From the NCBI GenBank assembly GCA_021442155.1, contig CM038221.1:24985906-25049905 (forward strand): 64,000 bases of DNA, given 5' to 3'. The notes beneath the pieces were generated by a model that saw only the letters and a program-made list of their open reading frames with translations, searched no databases and had not been told where the DNA came from. Every line of letters starts with the position of its first letter. Position 1 is the stretch's first letter. This DNA is from Cymbidium sinense. Lineage: Eukaryota; Streptophyta; Magnoliopsida; Asparagales; Orchidaceae. This document shows, piece by piece, positions 1 to 12,836 of the stretch. The translations under genes were made by a program, and so were the position numbers.

Positions 1-3000
1 TTATGATTCTCCCAATAGTGTGGGGAAATCCTAAGAGTATGTAGCTTGAATATTTTTCTTCTTTAATTGAATTAACTCTTAAGCATGAGCTTGATTAGAC
101 CTCTTTAAGTGCATTGTCAATTTTATTTTCCCAAAGCATGTCCTTGAAGGCTCATAGTTAAGTGGCTAATTATATTAAAGAAGCTTGAGAAGGGTAATCA
201 AATTGATATAATTAATGGATTGAAACTAATTAATTCATAAAACATATTTAACTTCTTTCCTTCAACATATTAAATAACCAATATGGGATGGAGTGGATTC
301 TAAGTATCATTTCTCCTCTTTAGATTTTAATAACTTGAACATTAAAATTAGACCTTAAAGAAGTTTTGATTAGGCTTAATGGATGTTTATTTTACTTGAT
401 TGTCCTTAGAGTTTAATGAAATCAAGTATATTATGTGATGATATTTAATTACTCTCTTTCAATTATCATAAATGTGTATGTCATGTGCTTCATGTATTTA
501 TGTTTTAAAATTAAAAAAATATGATTGCATTCAAATTTCTTGAGTTGAAAAAATGATGTTATATAGTGTGGCTATTATTACTAGTAAATCTCAAACTATT
601 TTGAAATTCTATATTAATTATGAATCAAATGACTTGAAACTTAAACCAATGCTTATTGTAAATGCTTAATGAAATATTTATTTATTTATAATTAAAAGAT
701 GTCAATGAATGGTTTTGTTCTTATGTTCTATCCTTATGCTTATATGTATTTGAATTGGCAAGTATATAGTATGGACATTCCGGGAATACGAGATTTTAAG
801 TAGCCCCGGGAGATCTTTAATAATCTCACTTTTCTAGTTTAACAACATCACATACTTGCTTAATTTCATTTATTTGTATGCATATAATAGAATATAAAGT
901 GAAACCCCATTCTTTATGTCATTTAGCTTTACATAAATAAAATATATTTATACATAACCTTTGCATGATTTTGTTTCTTTGATTATGTATATGTTTATAT
1001 GTATTTGAATTGACAAGTATATAGTCTGGACATCCCAGGAACATGAGGTTTTAAGTAGCCCCAATGAGGTCTTAGATAATCTCACTTCCCTGGTTTAACA
1101 ATTGCACACACTTGCTTAAATTTCTTATACATGCTTGCATATGCTTAAATATGAGATAAAATATACCTTTTCTATCAAATTCATGTATCAACTTTCATTA
1201 AGTATGCAAAAATAAGGGTAGATTGCATGTATATGTATATACTAAATCAAATATTAGAAAATTTTAAAAAGGAAATAGTGTGGATATTATTGATAATGAA
1301 AAGAAGCAATGGAATATTACTCATGTGATGGTGACTTAATTTCATTTATCTTATGATGTCTTTCATGTTTGGATAAGATTCATTAATGATAATCAAACTT
1401 AGGCTAAATAAAATTCATAAGTGGTTCATTAAGAGAATGAAAGCGATAATAATTTATCTTTAGAAATCAACTTAGGCTAGGGATGAAAGAGTTAAGTCTC
1501 TCTCCTCTCTTCATAATGATTAAATCTTGAGTAAGTAGTGATCAAAAATAAAAAATATATAAATATAAGTTAAAATCAAATCAAGCCACTAAAAGACTTA
1601 AAGTAAAACCATATTTAATGAATAATTTAAACAATCCTAAGACTTTAAAAATTCCTAATCCTAAAGCTCATTAAAACATACCACACTAAGCCTTAGCACA
1701 CATATTAGAATATTAAGTTAACAATCTTAGTATTAAGTTAGGTCAGTGTTTAATGTGGTGATATGTTTTATTTTATGATTTAATATTTTAGACTAGATGT
1801 TATGATTGTTTATGTGTATACTGGATGTTAGGTCATTATTAGCCTAATGATATATTATGTAGAATTCTACTTGAGGGTCACTATAATAATCAATAAATAT
1901 AAATATTTTGCTTGCAAGTGTTACTTATTCTCTTGAGCATAATCTAATTAGGATGGGTGGGCTTGATTACCCAAGTGCATGTGTTAAGTCCAAATGTGTG
2001 AAATATAATTACTTGGTTTATATGTTTGTGTAGCTAACATCTATTTTTCAACTGTAGTTAGATTTTAGTTTATTTATAAAGATGTAATTTTTGTAATTAG
2101 GATTAGGATTAGTGTTATGGGGTTTTTGATTAGTAGTGGCTAGAAGGCAAAGACTTGGGAGGCCCTATAGATCCTGGAGCAAACTAATCCAAAGAAGAAA
2201 AGAATAATAAGAATTAAAGACCCCTATAACATTTATTTTAATTATAATATTTAATTATAATCTAGGTTGTATAAGGGTAGAGCTCGGCTACCCAACTCTT
2301 TCTCCTTTTTGGGGTGTATGATGGTACTCAGTCGCATCGACCTTTTATTTTTTATGAAATTCAAATATTTGATCATTATGTTTAGATTGTGTAATAAAAT
2401 GGCCATGCTCTTCATAGGTTTCTTAAAGAGTGATGATTTGATAGGTGGCCTGGATGCAATAGGATATTTATGATAAAATTAAAATTTCTATCCTCATTAA
2501 TAACTTCAACTAAATTCTAATGAATTCATAACATCATCTTAAAGCATAGACTTTTAATCAAGATAATAAAAGATTTAACAACCCCTTAGCTGAATGGATA
2601 TATGCTATAACAACATGCATGCCATATATTTCACTCTTGAATAGAGAGGATCTCCACTCTTTTACTATAGGAGACATGCTTGACCTTTGAGAGTGATCCC
2701 TTGTTGTGGAGAACACCACTTTCTCGCTGATGTAGCCCATAACTCAATTTCATCATGCATGTAGGCATAATTATCCCAAGCCTTGGTTCAAATTAATGTC
2801 AAAATGATTTTAAGATTTATAAATTTAACATTTATCTAAGTCATATTTTCATACTAATCATGATCTAGTCTCTTATAGAGTGAGTTTAGGATTCTAACTT
2901 CCTTCCTATTTAAATAACAATCTAACTATCTTGCATCTACATAAGATTAACCTACATGATTTTAAAGCATAGGTGGTGTTAGCTAGTAGCCGCTCTAGGT

Positions 3001-3770
3001 GGTTGTAAGTCCAAAAGTAGGGATGTGTTCACTCTCTCTTGTGGAGGTGAACCACTATATCCTATTCTCCCGATTAGATTTTAGGTTGTGCTTCTAGCTT
3101 GTGGTAAAGTATTTTATACTTAGGTTCTAAGGCAGCTTATTTCTCTTTTGCTACGAGTATAAGTCCCCATTTCTTAGGCATCTCCATAATCATGTGTTGT
3201 TCGGTTATAAGTCTTAGCACTCTAATAAAATTTTAACTTAAATAAAAATAAATTCTCTTCTTAAAAAATATAATGCCTCATCATAGAGTAGATTGGAGTA
3301 TTCACTAGGCTTCTTAGTATCTTATATGTTCCCTACTCAATCTTCTTATGGAATTCATAAATAAGTCTTCTTATTTGAACTCTTCCTAATTTATTTCTAA
3401 TAACAATCAATTCTTTGATAGTCTAGCCTTAAAATCTTTGGAGACATTCATTACCTACTTTAATTGAGTTAAGAAACTTTCATTTTCTTGGATGTAATTA
3501 ACTATGGGGGCCTGCCTCCATAGGGAACTAAAAAACTTGACATAAAATAAACCCAAATTTACCTATCTATGTAAAGTAGGGAAAAGATCTCTAGAATATA
3601 TGTAGACTCATCTGCCTTATGAGTTCTTATTAGGTAATCAAGTTCAGTGTAGGGTGATGTTTTTATCTTTCGAGATAGCACATCATACCTTAATGTCATA
3701 CTCAGTCACTTCAATAAGTATCCCTTAAGATTTGTGTGGTGTTCCTACGATTCCAAATTAAAACACCACA
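1..3770 (+). mobile_element. LTR copy A, 3' half (5' end lies outside the window)
   Basis: This is the 3' half of a long Ty3/gypsy LTR. It runs collinear with 36690-40463 (LTR B) and 61750-64000 (LTR D), sharing blocks such as the repeated 'agtatatag...gacatcc...agtagcccc' motif, the 'ggttgtaagtcc' block near 3000, and the end, where 'gtgtggtgt' is followed by TAAAACACCACA at 3759-3770. No open reading frame of note is present; the short ORF at 2267-2473 has no conserved counterpart in other copies and is treated as chance. The sequence has drifted far from B and D, so this is an older insertion. If it is a complete or solo LTR, its target duplication would be CTATA (3771-3775), which cannot be tested because the left end is missing. 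Confidence 0.8.
739..1118 (+). repeat. Local direct duplication inside LTR A
   Basis: Two copies of a block of about 120 bp lie at about 739-860 and 993-1118. Both read 'tatatgtatttgaattg(g/a)caagtatatagt', then 'ggacat', a 'taagtagcccc' core and 'ttgctta'. The block occurs once in most other LTR copies (for example near 32760-32880 and 37640-37700), so it was duplicated within this copy or its subfamily. Its function is unknown. Confidence 0.7.
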
Positions 3771-5130
3771 CTATAAATTTTCAAAGATCAGATTAATTAA
3801 ATGAACTAATTAATTCACTTAATTACCTAATTAGGTCATTTTGAGAATTAATAGGTTTCAGTAAAATTTAATATTTTTCTTGGGTTTATTAATGTGTATT
3901 ATGATGTTTTAGAGTGATTCCATAGTTTTCCTCAAATTTCTTAATTTTTTCTTAATTTATTACATTAAATTTAGGGTTAGAGATTAAAAATTTTGTATTT
4001 TTTAATTCAATAATCAATAAATTTCTAAGTATTTATCTAAGATGTGTTTTAACCTCAATTTTAATTTTTTAAAGTTTCAAATTGATTGGATTAATAGTTT
4101 GGGTTTAATTTAAGTTTGATTTTTTTAAAATTTAACTTAAAATAATCCAAAAATATCTAATAAATTTGGGAATTTTGGGATTAATAGATTCTTCTCATTG
4201 AGATGAATTCATAGAGCCCATATTTGCATTTTTTTTGTTGAGTATTTTATTTTGTATAAAATTTTGAAGTTTCTAGTATTTTTCTAAACTTTTTAAATTA
4301 AAAAAAAATCAGAATTTCTTCTTTAAAATAGTTAGTGCCACTTGGCACTAACGTGGCACCACTCTTTGCACGCAACGGTGACTGATTGGGCCATGTTGGA
4401 TCTAGGTGGATCCCTCATTAATACGGCACCGGAGATGTAATTTTGTATGGGCCATTTGAACTTTGATCAGATGGCTCTTAGTCATCTTGTGATTGCCTTA
4501 ATAATTTAATCAATTGGTCTAACTAAATCATAGTTGTTTGTTCCAAATAAAAGGAATGGACAACTATGATTAAGTCTCTTTCATCTGTGGGGGTGACAGA
4601 GTGCAATTAGATTTCTACGGTTAATAATCTGTGATCCACACAATGAAATCATGAGATTTTGATTACAAAATGATCAAGGCATGATTTTGAAGGGATCTAT
4701 ATGGTTTGATCAATCCTAAAACTTGTTTTGTTTCACAAACGACTAACATAAAATTAAAAGGAGGTCGATTTCAGCCATACCTCATTGGCATTGGGTCTCG
4801 ACAGTGGTTTGGGTTTTAAAAATGTTCAAGGGAGTTGGACGAAGCTTTTGGAAGAAGAATCGTGCTTTGCCTCCTTTTAGATTGACATAAAACTAATTGA
4901 TTCTTTTGCTCCCTTTAGTTTTAAAAACTAGTTGCTTTGCCTCCCATTAAAGGTTAATCGTTCTTGGTCTCCACACTAATCTAGAGAGAGGCAAAGCATC
5001 AATTTGCTCTTACAACTTCCTCTTGACATGCAATAACCTCTCGAATCAACACTTGCACCAAAGGAAAACTTTGATGAGGCATACTCTAACTATGGCCATC
5101 CCTACAATTCAGTTTCATACTTTTTGAAGT
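3771..5130 (-). mobile_element. LTR fragment in reverse orientation (left arm of an inverted repeat)
   Basis: Read on the minus strand, this matches the mid part of the LTR. The reverse complement of about 4150-4330 aligns with 5510-5660 (shared 'aaaataaaatactcaac', then 'aatctattaa' and 'tttattag'), and the reverse complement of 4390-4410 carries 'acatggcccaatcagt', found forward at 8750 in LTR F. The fragment begins directly after the end of LTR A. It forms the left arm of a large imperfect inverted repeat whose right arm lies at about 5200-6000. The centre near 4860-5000 holds a short direct repeat around 'tgctttgcctcc' and an inverted 'agaggcaaagca'. The right edge is approximate. No coding potential is visible. 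Confidence 0.7.
4529..4568. repeat. Short hairpin-forming inverted repeat
   Basis: The left arm at 4529-4544 starts CATAGTTGT and the right arm at 4553-4568 ends ACAACTATG. They pair over 16 positions with a few mismatches around an 8-nt AT-rich loop. It lies inside the reversed LTR fragment; the related sequence in other LTR copies has only one of the two arms. Confidence 0.6.
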
Positions 5131-5149
5131 GAAGTTAGACTTCATATTA

Positions 5150-7121
5150 ATCAAATTGTGTGATTATATTGAAAATTAATCATTGATCAATTTGTAATCA
5201 AAATCTTCTATCTCAATTGCCTAGATCATAAGAGATCAACCCTAAGAGCCAACAAATCTTGATGACACCATAGCCATCCATTTCTTTTAAATAAAATTGA
5301 CAGCCAAAATTTAGTTGTATAATAAGATTTAATCCCTTAAGAAAATTAGGATTGAACAAGATTGTCCAATCTTTGATCTGATGATCCCAATCAATCACCC
5401 ATCCCCATCATAGGGACACCCAAGCGCTTGCATGGCTTAATAGCACACCAACACGCCAAATGTGGTACCTAGTAATTGTCGTGTCCACACTGACTAGGAT
5501 AAGTAAAAAATTTAGAATTTTTGAATTTAAAAATTATAAAAAATGCAACAAGAAAATAAAATACTCAACTAAAAAATTACAAATAATGACTCTATGGATT
5601 CTTTTTTGTAAGAAAAATCTATTAAATCCAAAAGGCACAATTTTATTAGGTAATTTGAGTTTAATTTGAGTTTTAATATAAATAATCAAACCTAAACTAA
5701 TGATCCAATTAATTTAAAAATTTTAGAGATTGAAATTAAGGTTAGGATTCATCTTACATAAAAATTTCAAGGCATAACTCTAATTGGATCATAAGCTACA
5801 CAATTTAAAAATCTAAACTCTTAATTTAATGAAATAAATTAATATTAATCCAAAATAATTAGAGAAAAATATTGAGTCAATTTAAATCATCATAGTCAAC
5901 ACCAATGAGCCTAAGAAAAAACATTAAAATCCTCTTAAACTCATTAAATCCCAAATTATCTAATTAAATATTAAATAGTATTAATTAATTATGCTAAATT
6001 TCAATAAATTATAATAAATCAATAAAAAATCTAAAAAAATTAAATAAACCCTCTCTGAATGCCCTTTTAAGTGAGAAATCAAGGGAAAAAAAATAAAAAA
6101 TCTTAAAATTATCTAGTATTTTAAGCTTAATTTAAGTTTTATTAGAAATTTTAAAAGTTTAATTAGTCTTAAAATATACTTTTGATTAAGACAAATTTTT
6201 AGAAAAATGAAATTGACATGGAACCTCACTTGTTGAAAATTTTCAAATCAAAATGACTTATGGATCACAAGTTATGACTTTTTGAAATCCTAGAGCAATT
6301 TAAATTAAATAATAAATAGAAAATCATAGAAATCATGAAACTTCACAAAATCAATTTAAAACACTTTCAATAACATTAGAATACTTAGAAAAATTTTCTC
6401 AGCCCTCTAAAGTTTACAAAACTTTAAAACCATACACTTAGGGTTTAATAAATAACTAATACAATGAAATTAATTAAAATTTAATGTCTTAATTTGAAAT
6501 TTTATAAGAAATTTAATAATTGAATGAAAACTATAATTAATCACTCTCTAAATTCAACATTAAAATAAAAATCCTCTAAAATTAAAATCATTAAAATTCT
6601 CTTAGCATGTCAAGAGTAATTGAATATTCATATAAAATAAATAAGTAATTAAATAATCCTTCAAAAATGCCTTAGGAACTTGGAATGACCTAGTCTAAGC
6701 TTGGTACCTTGAGTATCCCATTTCTATAGGTTTACTAAGTTAAGTGAATCATTAAATAAGAATAAACAAACTTTAATCATAAAAAAATAATTAAACAACA
6801 AATTCAAATACCCTTTAATTAAATTAAACATACAAATTGAATAATTAAATCAACTTGAGTATAATATAAAAAATATATAAAATTTTAAATAATGATTAAA
6901 CTAAACCAATCAACTTAAATCATATAAATAATAGAATTTTATGAATTTAATAAATCTTCAAATCAAACTCCATAAAAGGATTAAATATGAATTGAACGTA
7001 GAATTAAAAATGAACTTAATCAAATTAAAATCTAATAATCAATCTTAAATTGAATACGAGTAGACAAAAATACATGGAATTAAATAATCACAACAAACTT
7101 TATTTGAATCCTTAATCAAAT
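5150..7121 (+). mobile_element. Old LTR copy I, segment 1 (forward)
   Basis: Forward LTR sequence from the middle of the unit. The stretch at 5270-5690 aligns with 8590-9000 of LTR F: 'gatgac...agccatcc', then a 'cattgactag'-like block and 'attttattaggta'. From about 6000 on it is AT-rich and poorly conserved, with a weak match near 6680-6760 to the block that opens LTR A. It ends where LTR F begins and is inferred to continue at 12837, then 23137, then 27986, so this is the oldest LTR layer here. The minus-strand ORF at 5213-5398 and the plus-strand ORF at 5460-5669 lie in this repeat and are not genes. The 5' edge is approximate. Confidence 0.6.
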
Positions 7122-10100
7122 TATTCACCTCAGTTTTTGTGAGGTTGACATCTATCCTCTTTAGACATAGATTTCCATTCTCTCCCTAACTTAGTGTTGG
7201 ACACTTTACGAAAGAGATACCCAAACTCAAAGACTTAATTGATTCTAAGTTTAAACCATGATTGGACTAGTGGACCTCACTTTGCCCAAATTAACCCAAA
7301 CCCCTACACACTAAGCCAAATTGATTTCAAATTAATCTTAAGCTCAAACATAAACTTTAACATGAACCAAACACACTTAACATCAAATGAGCTAATTGGC
7401 CTACTTAGCCCAAATTAGACCATTTCAACTAGATGTTCAATTGAGTGTTTGGAATGATCAACAAGTATAAGCCAAGTTTGATTGGCTTGAATCAAGTTTA
7501 ATATGGTTTTGGTCTTATGAAGTTCAAATAGGTTAACTTGAGTTAAAACCTAAGTTGGTTTGGCTTAGAGCTTGGTTAAGACTCAATCAAGTTCAATTAG
7601 ATTCAAATGAGTTTGGATATATTAGATTTCAAATATGATAGTTTGGTATTAGGTTCGGTCTTCCTAAGCTCAAAGAGGTTAGGTTGAATCACTTTACCTT
7701 CTTTAGCCAAGTTGAACCAAGATGGATCAAATTAAGCCTATATTGAACTGGCAGTTTAGCTTGGAGCTTGGATTGTAATCATTTGATTTGGATTAGGTTA
7801 GTTAATTGACCATGAACTTTGGTTGAGTCTTAGGGTAGGTGAGGCTTCACTCCTCCTATGGTAAGTTCTACTCCTAGGGTTGCACCCTATGAGTCTCCAG
7901 GCATGGGTTTAGTGTTTCCTTAATCACTAGAAGTGTCCTAGTACTAATGAAGTCTTAATGTCTAGAAGAATCCCAAGTCTAGGATGAGGATAGTCAACCT
8001 CACTCCAAAAGTGAGATCAACACCCACCATCAATGGCTACACCACCATATCACCCTCTCATGGTGATTTTCGGCCAAAACATAAAGAGGGGGAAGAAAAG
8101 AGGCTCAAAACCTCTATTTTTTATTTTTATTTTTTTTATTTTTGCAAGAAACACGTTCTTCACATCCCAAGAAGTAAAATCAACCCATCCTCTTACTTTT
8201 TTCTCACACAAAGCACTAAAATTGAGTAGATTCCAGGGAAGAGGTGGTGACACTTGGTGGTTGGAGCAATCTGAAGGGTGGCAAGTGGGAAAATTAATTC
8301 AAAGCTTCATCTTGGCCCAATGATCATCTCCAAATCAGAAAATCCACTCATCATTAGCTTGAGTGAGCTGAATTTCAAATCTGATAAATAGGCCATAGGT
8401 TTGATATTTATAAAAATTATGATGCAATTATCGGATTTTCCTCTAGACTTTTATTACAATTTTCATTTTGAACACCATTAGCGTGAAAAAAAGTAATTTT
8501 TGACGAAGATCACTGGAAAATTTTAAACTCTAGTGACTTTTGGGTGGATTCCGTCTACCCCTCCCACCTTGGTCCACCTCTAATGATGACGATAAGCCTA
8601 GGGCCACCCATTCTACTTGATTAGAATAGACAACCACGATTAGATCCCTATTTTTGTTTTATTATAAACCCCTTTTGATCTAGACCATCTAATCTAAAAA
8701 TTGAATAATCTATATTGAATTTTTTCCTATATAATCCTTCTTGCCTTTACATGGCCCAATCAGTTGTTGACACACATGGAGGAAAGCCATGTCAGCATTG
8801 ACTAGTTTAAGTATAAAAATACGTGGATTTTAGGATTTGAAAAATTTCTAGAAAATAGCTGAAACTGCCAGAAATTATAAAAATTAAAATAGTTAATAAA
8901 AAATATAAATAAGCCCTCTTTGATTTGTCTTTTTGAAAGGAATATAATGAACCTAAAATCATGAAATTTTATTAGGTACTTTGAGATTAATTTAAAAATT
9001 ATTAAAAATATTAATTCTTTAATTAATCTCTAAATACTAATCTAGTAAAGTTAAAATTTTTACAAATTGAACATGATGTTAATCCCAACCTACAATCAAA
9101 ATCTTAAGTCAAATGAGATTCTAGTTTAGAAGTTATTACTTTTTTAAGTTCATTAACTAATTTTTTATATAAATAAATAATTAAATTTATAAAATTATAA
9201 AAATTTATCAAAATACTTCAAAATACTCTAACAGATAATGAGAAATATAGAAGAAAAAAAACTTAAGCCCTCTCGATTATTTAAAATCTCAAAATCACAT
9301 AATTAGTTATTAATATCAAATTTAAAATTCAAACAATTAATTTATTTGAACTAGAATTTCAAAAACTCATAATACATTAAGCACTTAATCCAAAAAATAC
9401 AAGTGACCCCTCTATTGATGCATATTTAAAAGAGAAATCCAACAAAATTAAATTTCTTAAATTTATTAAATATTTTGGGGTTAATTTAGAAATTATAAAA
9501 ATGATAATTTCTTAATAACATTCAAAATACAACTCAAACTAAGTTAAAATTTTGAGGGTGATAACTTATTGCAGATATTTACTAACCATAGAACTTTCAA
9601 GTCAATCAAACTAATAAATCAAAAGATATGATTTTTGAGGCACTTTAGAATATTTTAGATAAAATAATTAATTTAAAATATAAACATTATAACAAAAATA
9701 TCAAAATGATGGAAAACAATTTTACCAATATCAAAAACTATATAAAAATTAATTAGACTATCTAGATTTGATAAAATATCAAAAATCACTTAATTAGGGA
9801 TTAATAAGAAATTAAAATTTTAATAAATTATATTAATCGGGCATGAACTTCAAAAATTCATAAAATATTAACTTTAGCTAAAAAGTGCAAATGATCTCTC
9901 TTGGAGAGTAAATTTTGCTAAGTAAATTTTTAATTTTGTTAAGGTATTAAAAATTACAAATGCATTTTTTAGAGAGGAATCATACAAAATTTAAAAAAAA
10001 TCTAATTTTGATAAGTATTTTTGGGATAATTTAGAAAATATCAACAATAATAATTTTTTAATTAATTCAAAAATATATGCTTCATTAACTTGAATTTTTT

Positions 10101-10896
10101 ATGGTAGGTTAACCATCTCAATGTACATTTCTCATAAATATTTCATAAAATTTAGATGATTAGATTAAAAGTTATAAATTTTAGAGCACTTAATCACCAA
10201 ATTTAGTTAATAATTAATAACAAAATTTTAGATATTACAAAATTTTTATTTAAATGCATGAATACAATCCCCTAGCAGAAGACACTTAAATTTTTTTAAA
10301 GATTTTTGGTTATCATTTAAACTCAAAATCATCATTAGTACAGTTTTTCTCATTTATTTAAATAGTCATAAATTATAAACCTAAATACATTAGAATTTTA
10401 AGGATGTGTTTCATTTATTTTAATGCATGTTCTACAATTTTTGCATAATTTTTGGGCTTATATTTCACGTCTAATTAATTTATTTAGGTTCTTTAAGCTT
10501 AATTATAATAAATAATTATTAAATTCTAATTAAATAATAAAATTCATTTATCCAACTTTTGAATCACTTAATGAACAAAAAGGTTGTCGGATAGTCTTAG
10601 GGTGTTTAATCCTCTCAAATGTATCTAAATAACCTTAATTCAAATATCTTAAGTAAAAAAGAATTTTATTAGGTTTAAGTGGTGTTATGCTCATGTGATT
10701 ACTTCAGCTATTGATGATTTTTAAGTAAATTACTTTGTGAGAATTAGTCATTCCTCTCTATCGACTTACACATGTGTGTTTGACTATATGTTCATGCATT
10801 CATGCCTAAAAATTCCAAGTGTTAAGTTTATGTTATTAATGCCATTATTACTAGTAAATCTCAAAACTAATTTCAATTTCATTTTGTATATGAATC

Positions 10897-10930
<34 letters not shown>

Positions 10931-12836
10931 CCCATTCATCTGCATACATGTTATATACATATATACATAGCTAGCAAGTATTTAGTGTAGACACCCGAGA
11001 GCAAACAACACCTACAAGTAAAAGAATTTAATTTATCTTATTGTTATAATAGCCCCTTTAGTTAAGCATGTATTAGTAGTCTAATAAATAGCATCCTACC
11101 ATCCATTATGACAGGTGGACTTGGGCACTAGTTAGTGTCAAGCCCTATTGTATGAAAAATAACTACTTTGGTGTGTATGTGTGATTTAGCTAACCTTTAT
11201 TTAGTAAGTATAGTTAGAACATACTTTATTTTTGAAATGTAATTTGTAATAGCAGTAGGATTAGAGCTATGGTTTAGATAGATAAACCGAGAACCCGCTC
11301 CGAGAATCAAAGACTTAAAGCCATGGCTTGCATTAATTCATGTAATTGTAATCTAGATTATATAATAGTTTAGCTCAACAACAACATTTTCTTCTCTAAG
11401 GTGTATAGTTGCACCAGCCTTTTATTATTCTTTTAATTTGATTAAATGTTTGGTTTGTTTACTTTATTTGCACAATAAAAATAGCATATTCTTTCTTAAG
11501 TTTCTTAAAGTGTGAAGTTTCGGTGTATGAACTGGATTCTATTATGCTCTTTTGAACTTTTTAAATTTTTTTATCCAATTAAAAAAATAAAGTTAACTTA
11601 AAATTAATACAACTCATAACATCACCATAAAGCTATAAGAATTAATCAATAAAATTGATTTAGACGTCATAGGTTTGTGATAGATATGAGTAATAATCAT
11701 GCACACATATTATCTTCCATCCTTTGAATATAGGGGATCTTCACTTATTACATGATAAGGAGAGTGTAGAACCATTGACAACAAAAATACCCTTCTTGCT
11801 GATTTAGCTTATAACCTTATTTCATCATATATGTAGACATAATTGCCTACCCAAACTTGAGAGTAAAAATTGATGTGTCAAAATGGATAAAATATGTAAT
11901 ATTATTGCATTAATCTAGGATAAACTTTCATATCAATCATGATATATGCTTTAGGGAGTGAGTTTAGGCTCTTAGATTTATTTTCATAATAAATAATGAT
12001 TTAACTATCTTGCAGGCATAAGACTTGACAACAAAATTATAACTTGTAGAAGGTGTTAGCAAGTAGCCCTTCCAAGCAGTTGTAAATCCAAAAGAGTTGG
12101 GATAGGTTCATTCTCTCTAGTGGAAGAAAACTAATATATCTCAATTTTTCCTCAGTAGAAGTAATTTTGGCTTTTATCTTGTGTTGGAGCATCATAGTTT
12201 TAGGATCTAGGCTACTCATTTCTCTTCTTTCTATGAGTATAAATTCTCATCTCTTACAAATTTTCATAATATTTTATTATTATAATTTAAGTCCTAACTT
12301 TAAATAAAATATTAATTTAAACAATCATAATTCTCTCTTCGCAAATTTAAGCTCTCACTATAGGATAAATTGAAGTGCTCACTATGCTTCTTAATATCAT
12401 GAGCACTTCTTACTTATCCACTTTTGGATTATGCAAATAACTCTTCCTATTTGAACTCTCACATTTAATTTTCAATAATTATCAATCCTTTGATATCAAA
12501 CTTTGAAATCCATAAAGATAATGATTGACTACTTTAATCAAGAGTTTTATTAGGAGACCCCGTCCTCTAAGATGTAATTAACTATGGGGACTTACCCCTA
12601 TAGGGAACTTAAGAATCTAGTTTAAAATAAATCATACTTTACTTTTTTTTTTCATATAAAGTAGCACATGTAGAATCATTGATCTTATGAGTCTTTATTA
12701 GATGATTGAGTCCATCATATGTTGATATGTCTACCTTTTGATATAGTATATTATTCCTTGATATTATACTCGATCATTTCAATAAGTATCCTCTAAGATT
12801 TATGTAGTGTCATCATTATGATTTTTAAACACCACA
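7122..12836 (+). mobile_element. LTR copy F, probably a solo LTR nested in copy I
   Basis: About 5.7 kb, collinear with the other LTRs. The start TATTCACCTCAG corresponds to TGTTGACCTCAC, followed by 'gaggttgacatctatc' as in LTR H. The end reads TTTTTAAACACCACA at 12822-12836. The flanks are CAAAT (7117-7121) and CAACT (12837-12841), a 5-bp target duplication with one change if the ends are right. The block near 8620-8640 ('agaatagacaaccacgatta') and the 'gtgttagcaagtagccc' block near 12054 match B, C and D. The overlapping ORFs at 7984-8323 sit in the LTR and have no family match. The sequence is strongly decayed, so this is an old insertion. Confidence 0.65.
10900..10929. repeat. (TA)15 microsatellite
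   Basis: An uninterrupted TA dinucleotide run inside LTR F. It creates the IYIYIYIY tract in the overlapping short ORF 10737-10970, which is therefore an artefact of the repeat. Confidence 0.95.

Noticed and set aside
7984..8323. Overlapping ORFs on both strands in LTR F
   Set aside because: The translations are low-complexity (FIFIFFIF, KIKKIKIKN) from a T-rich run; no counterpart in other LTR copies.
10900..10929. (TA)15 as a regulatory or structural signal
   Set aside because: It is a simple microsatellite found in one LTR copy only.
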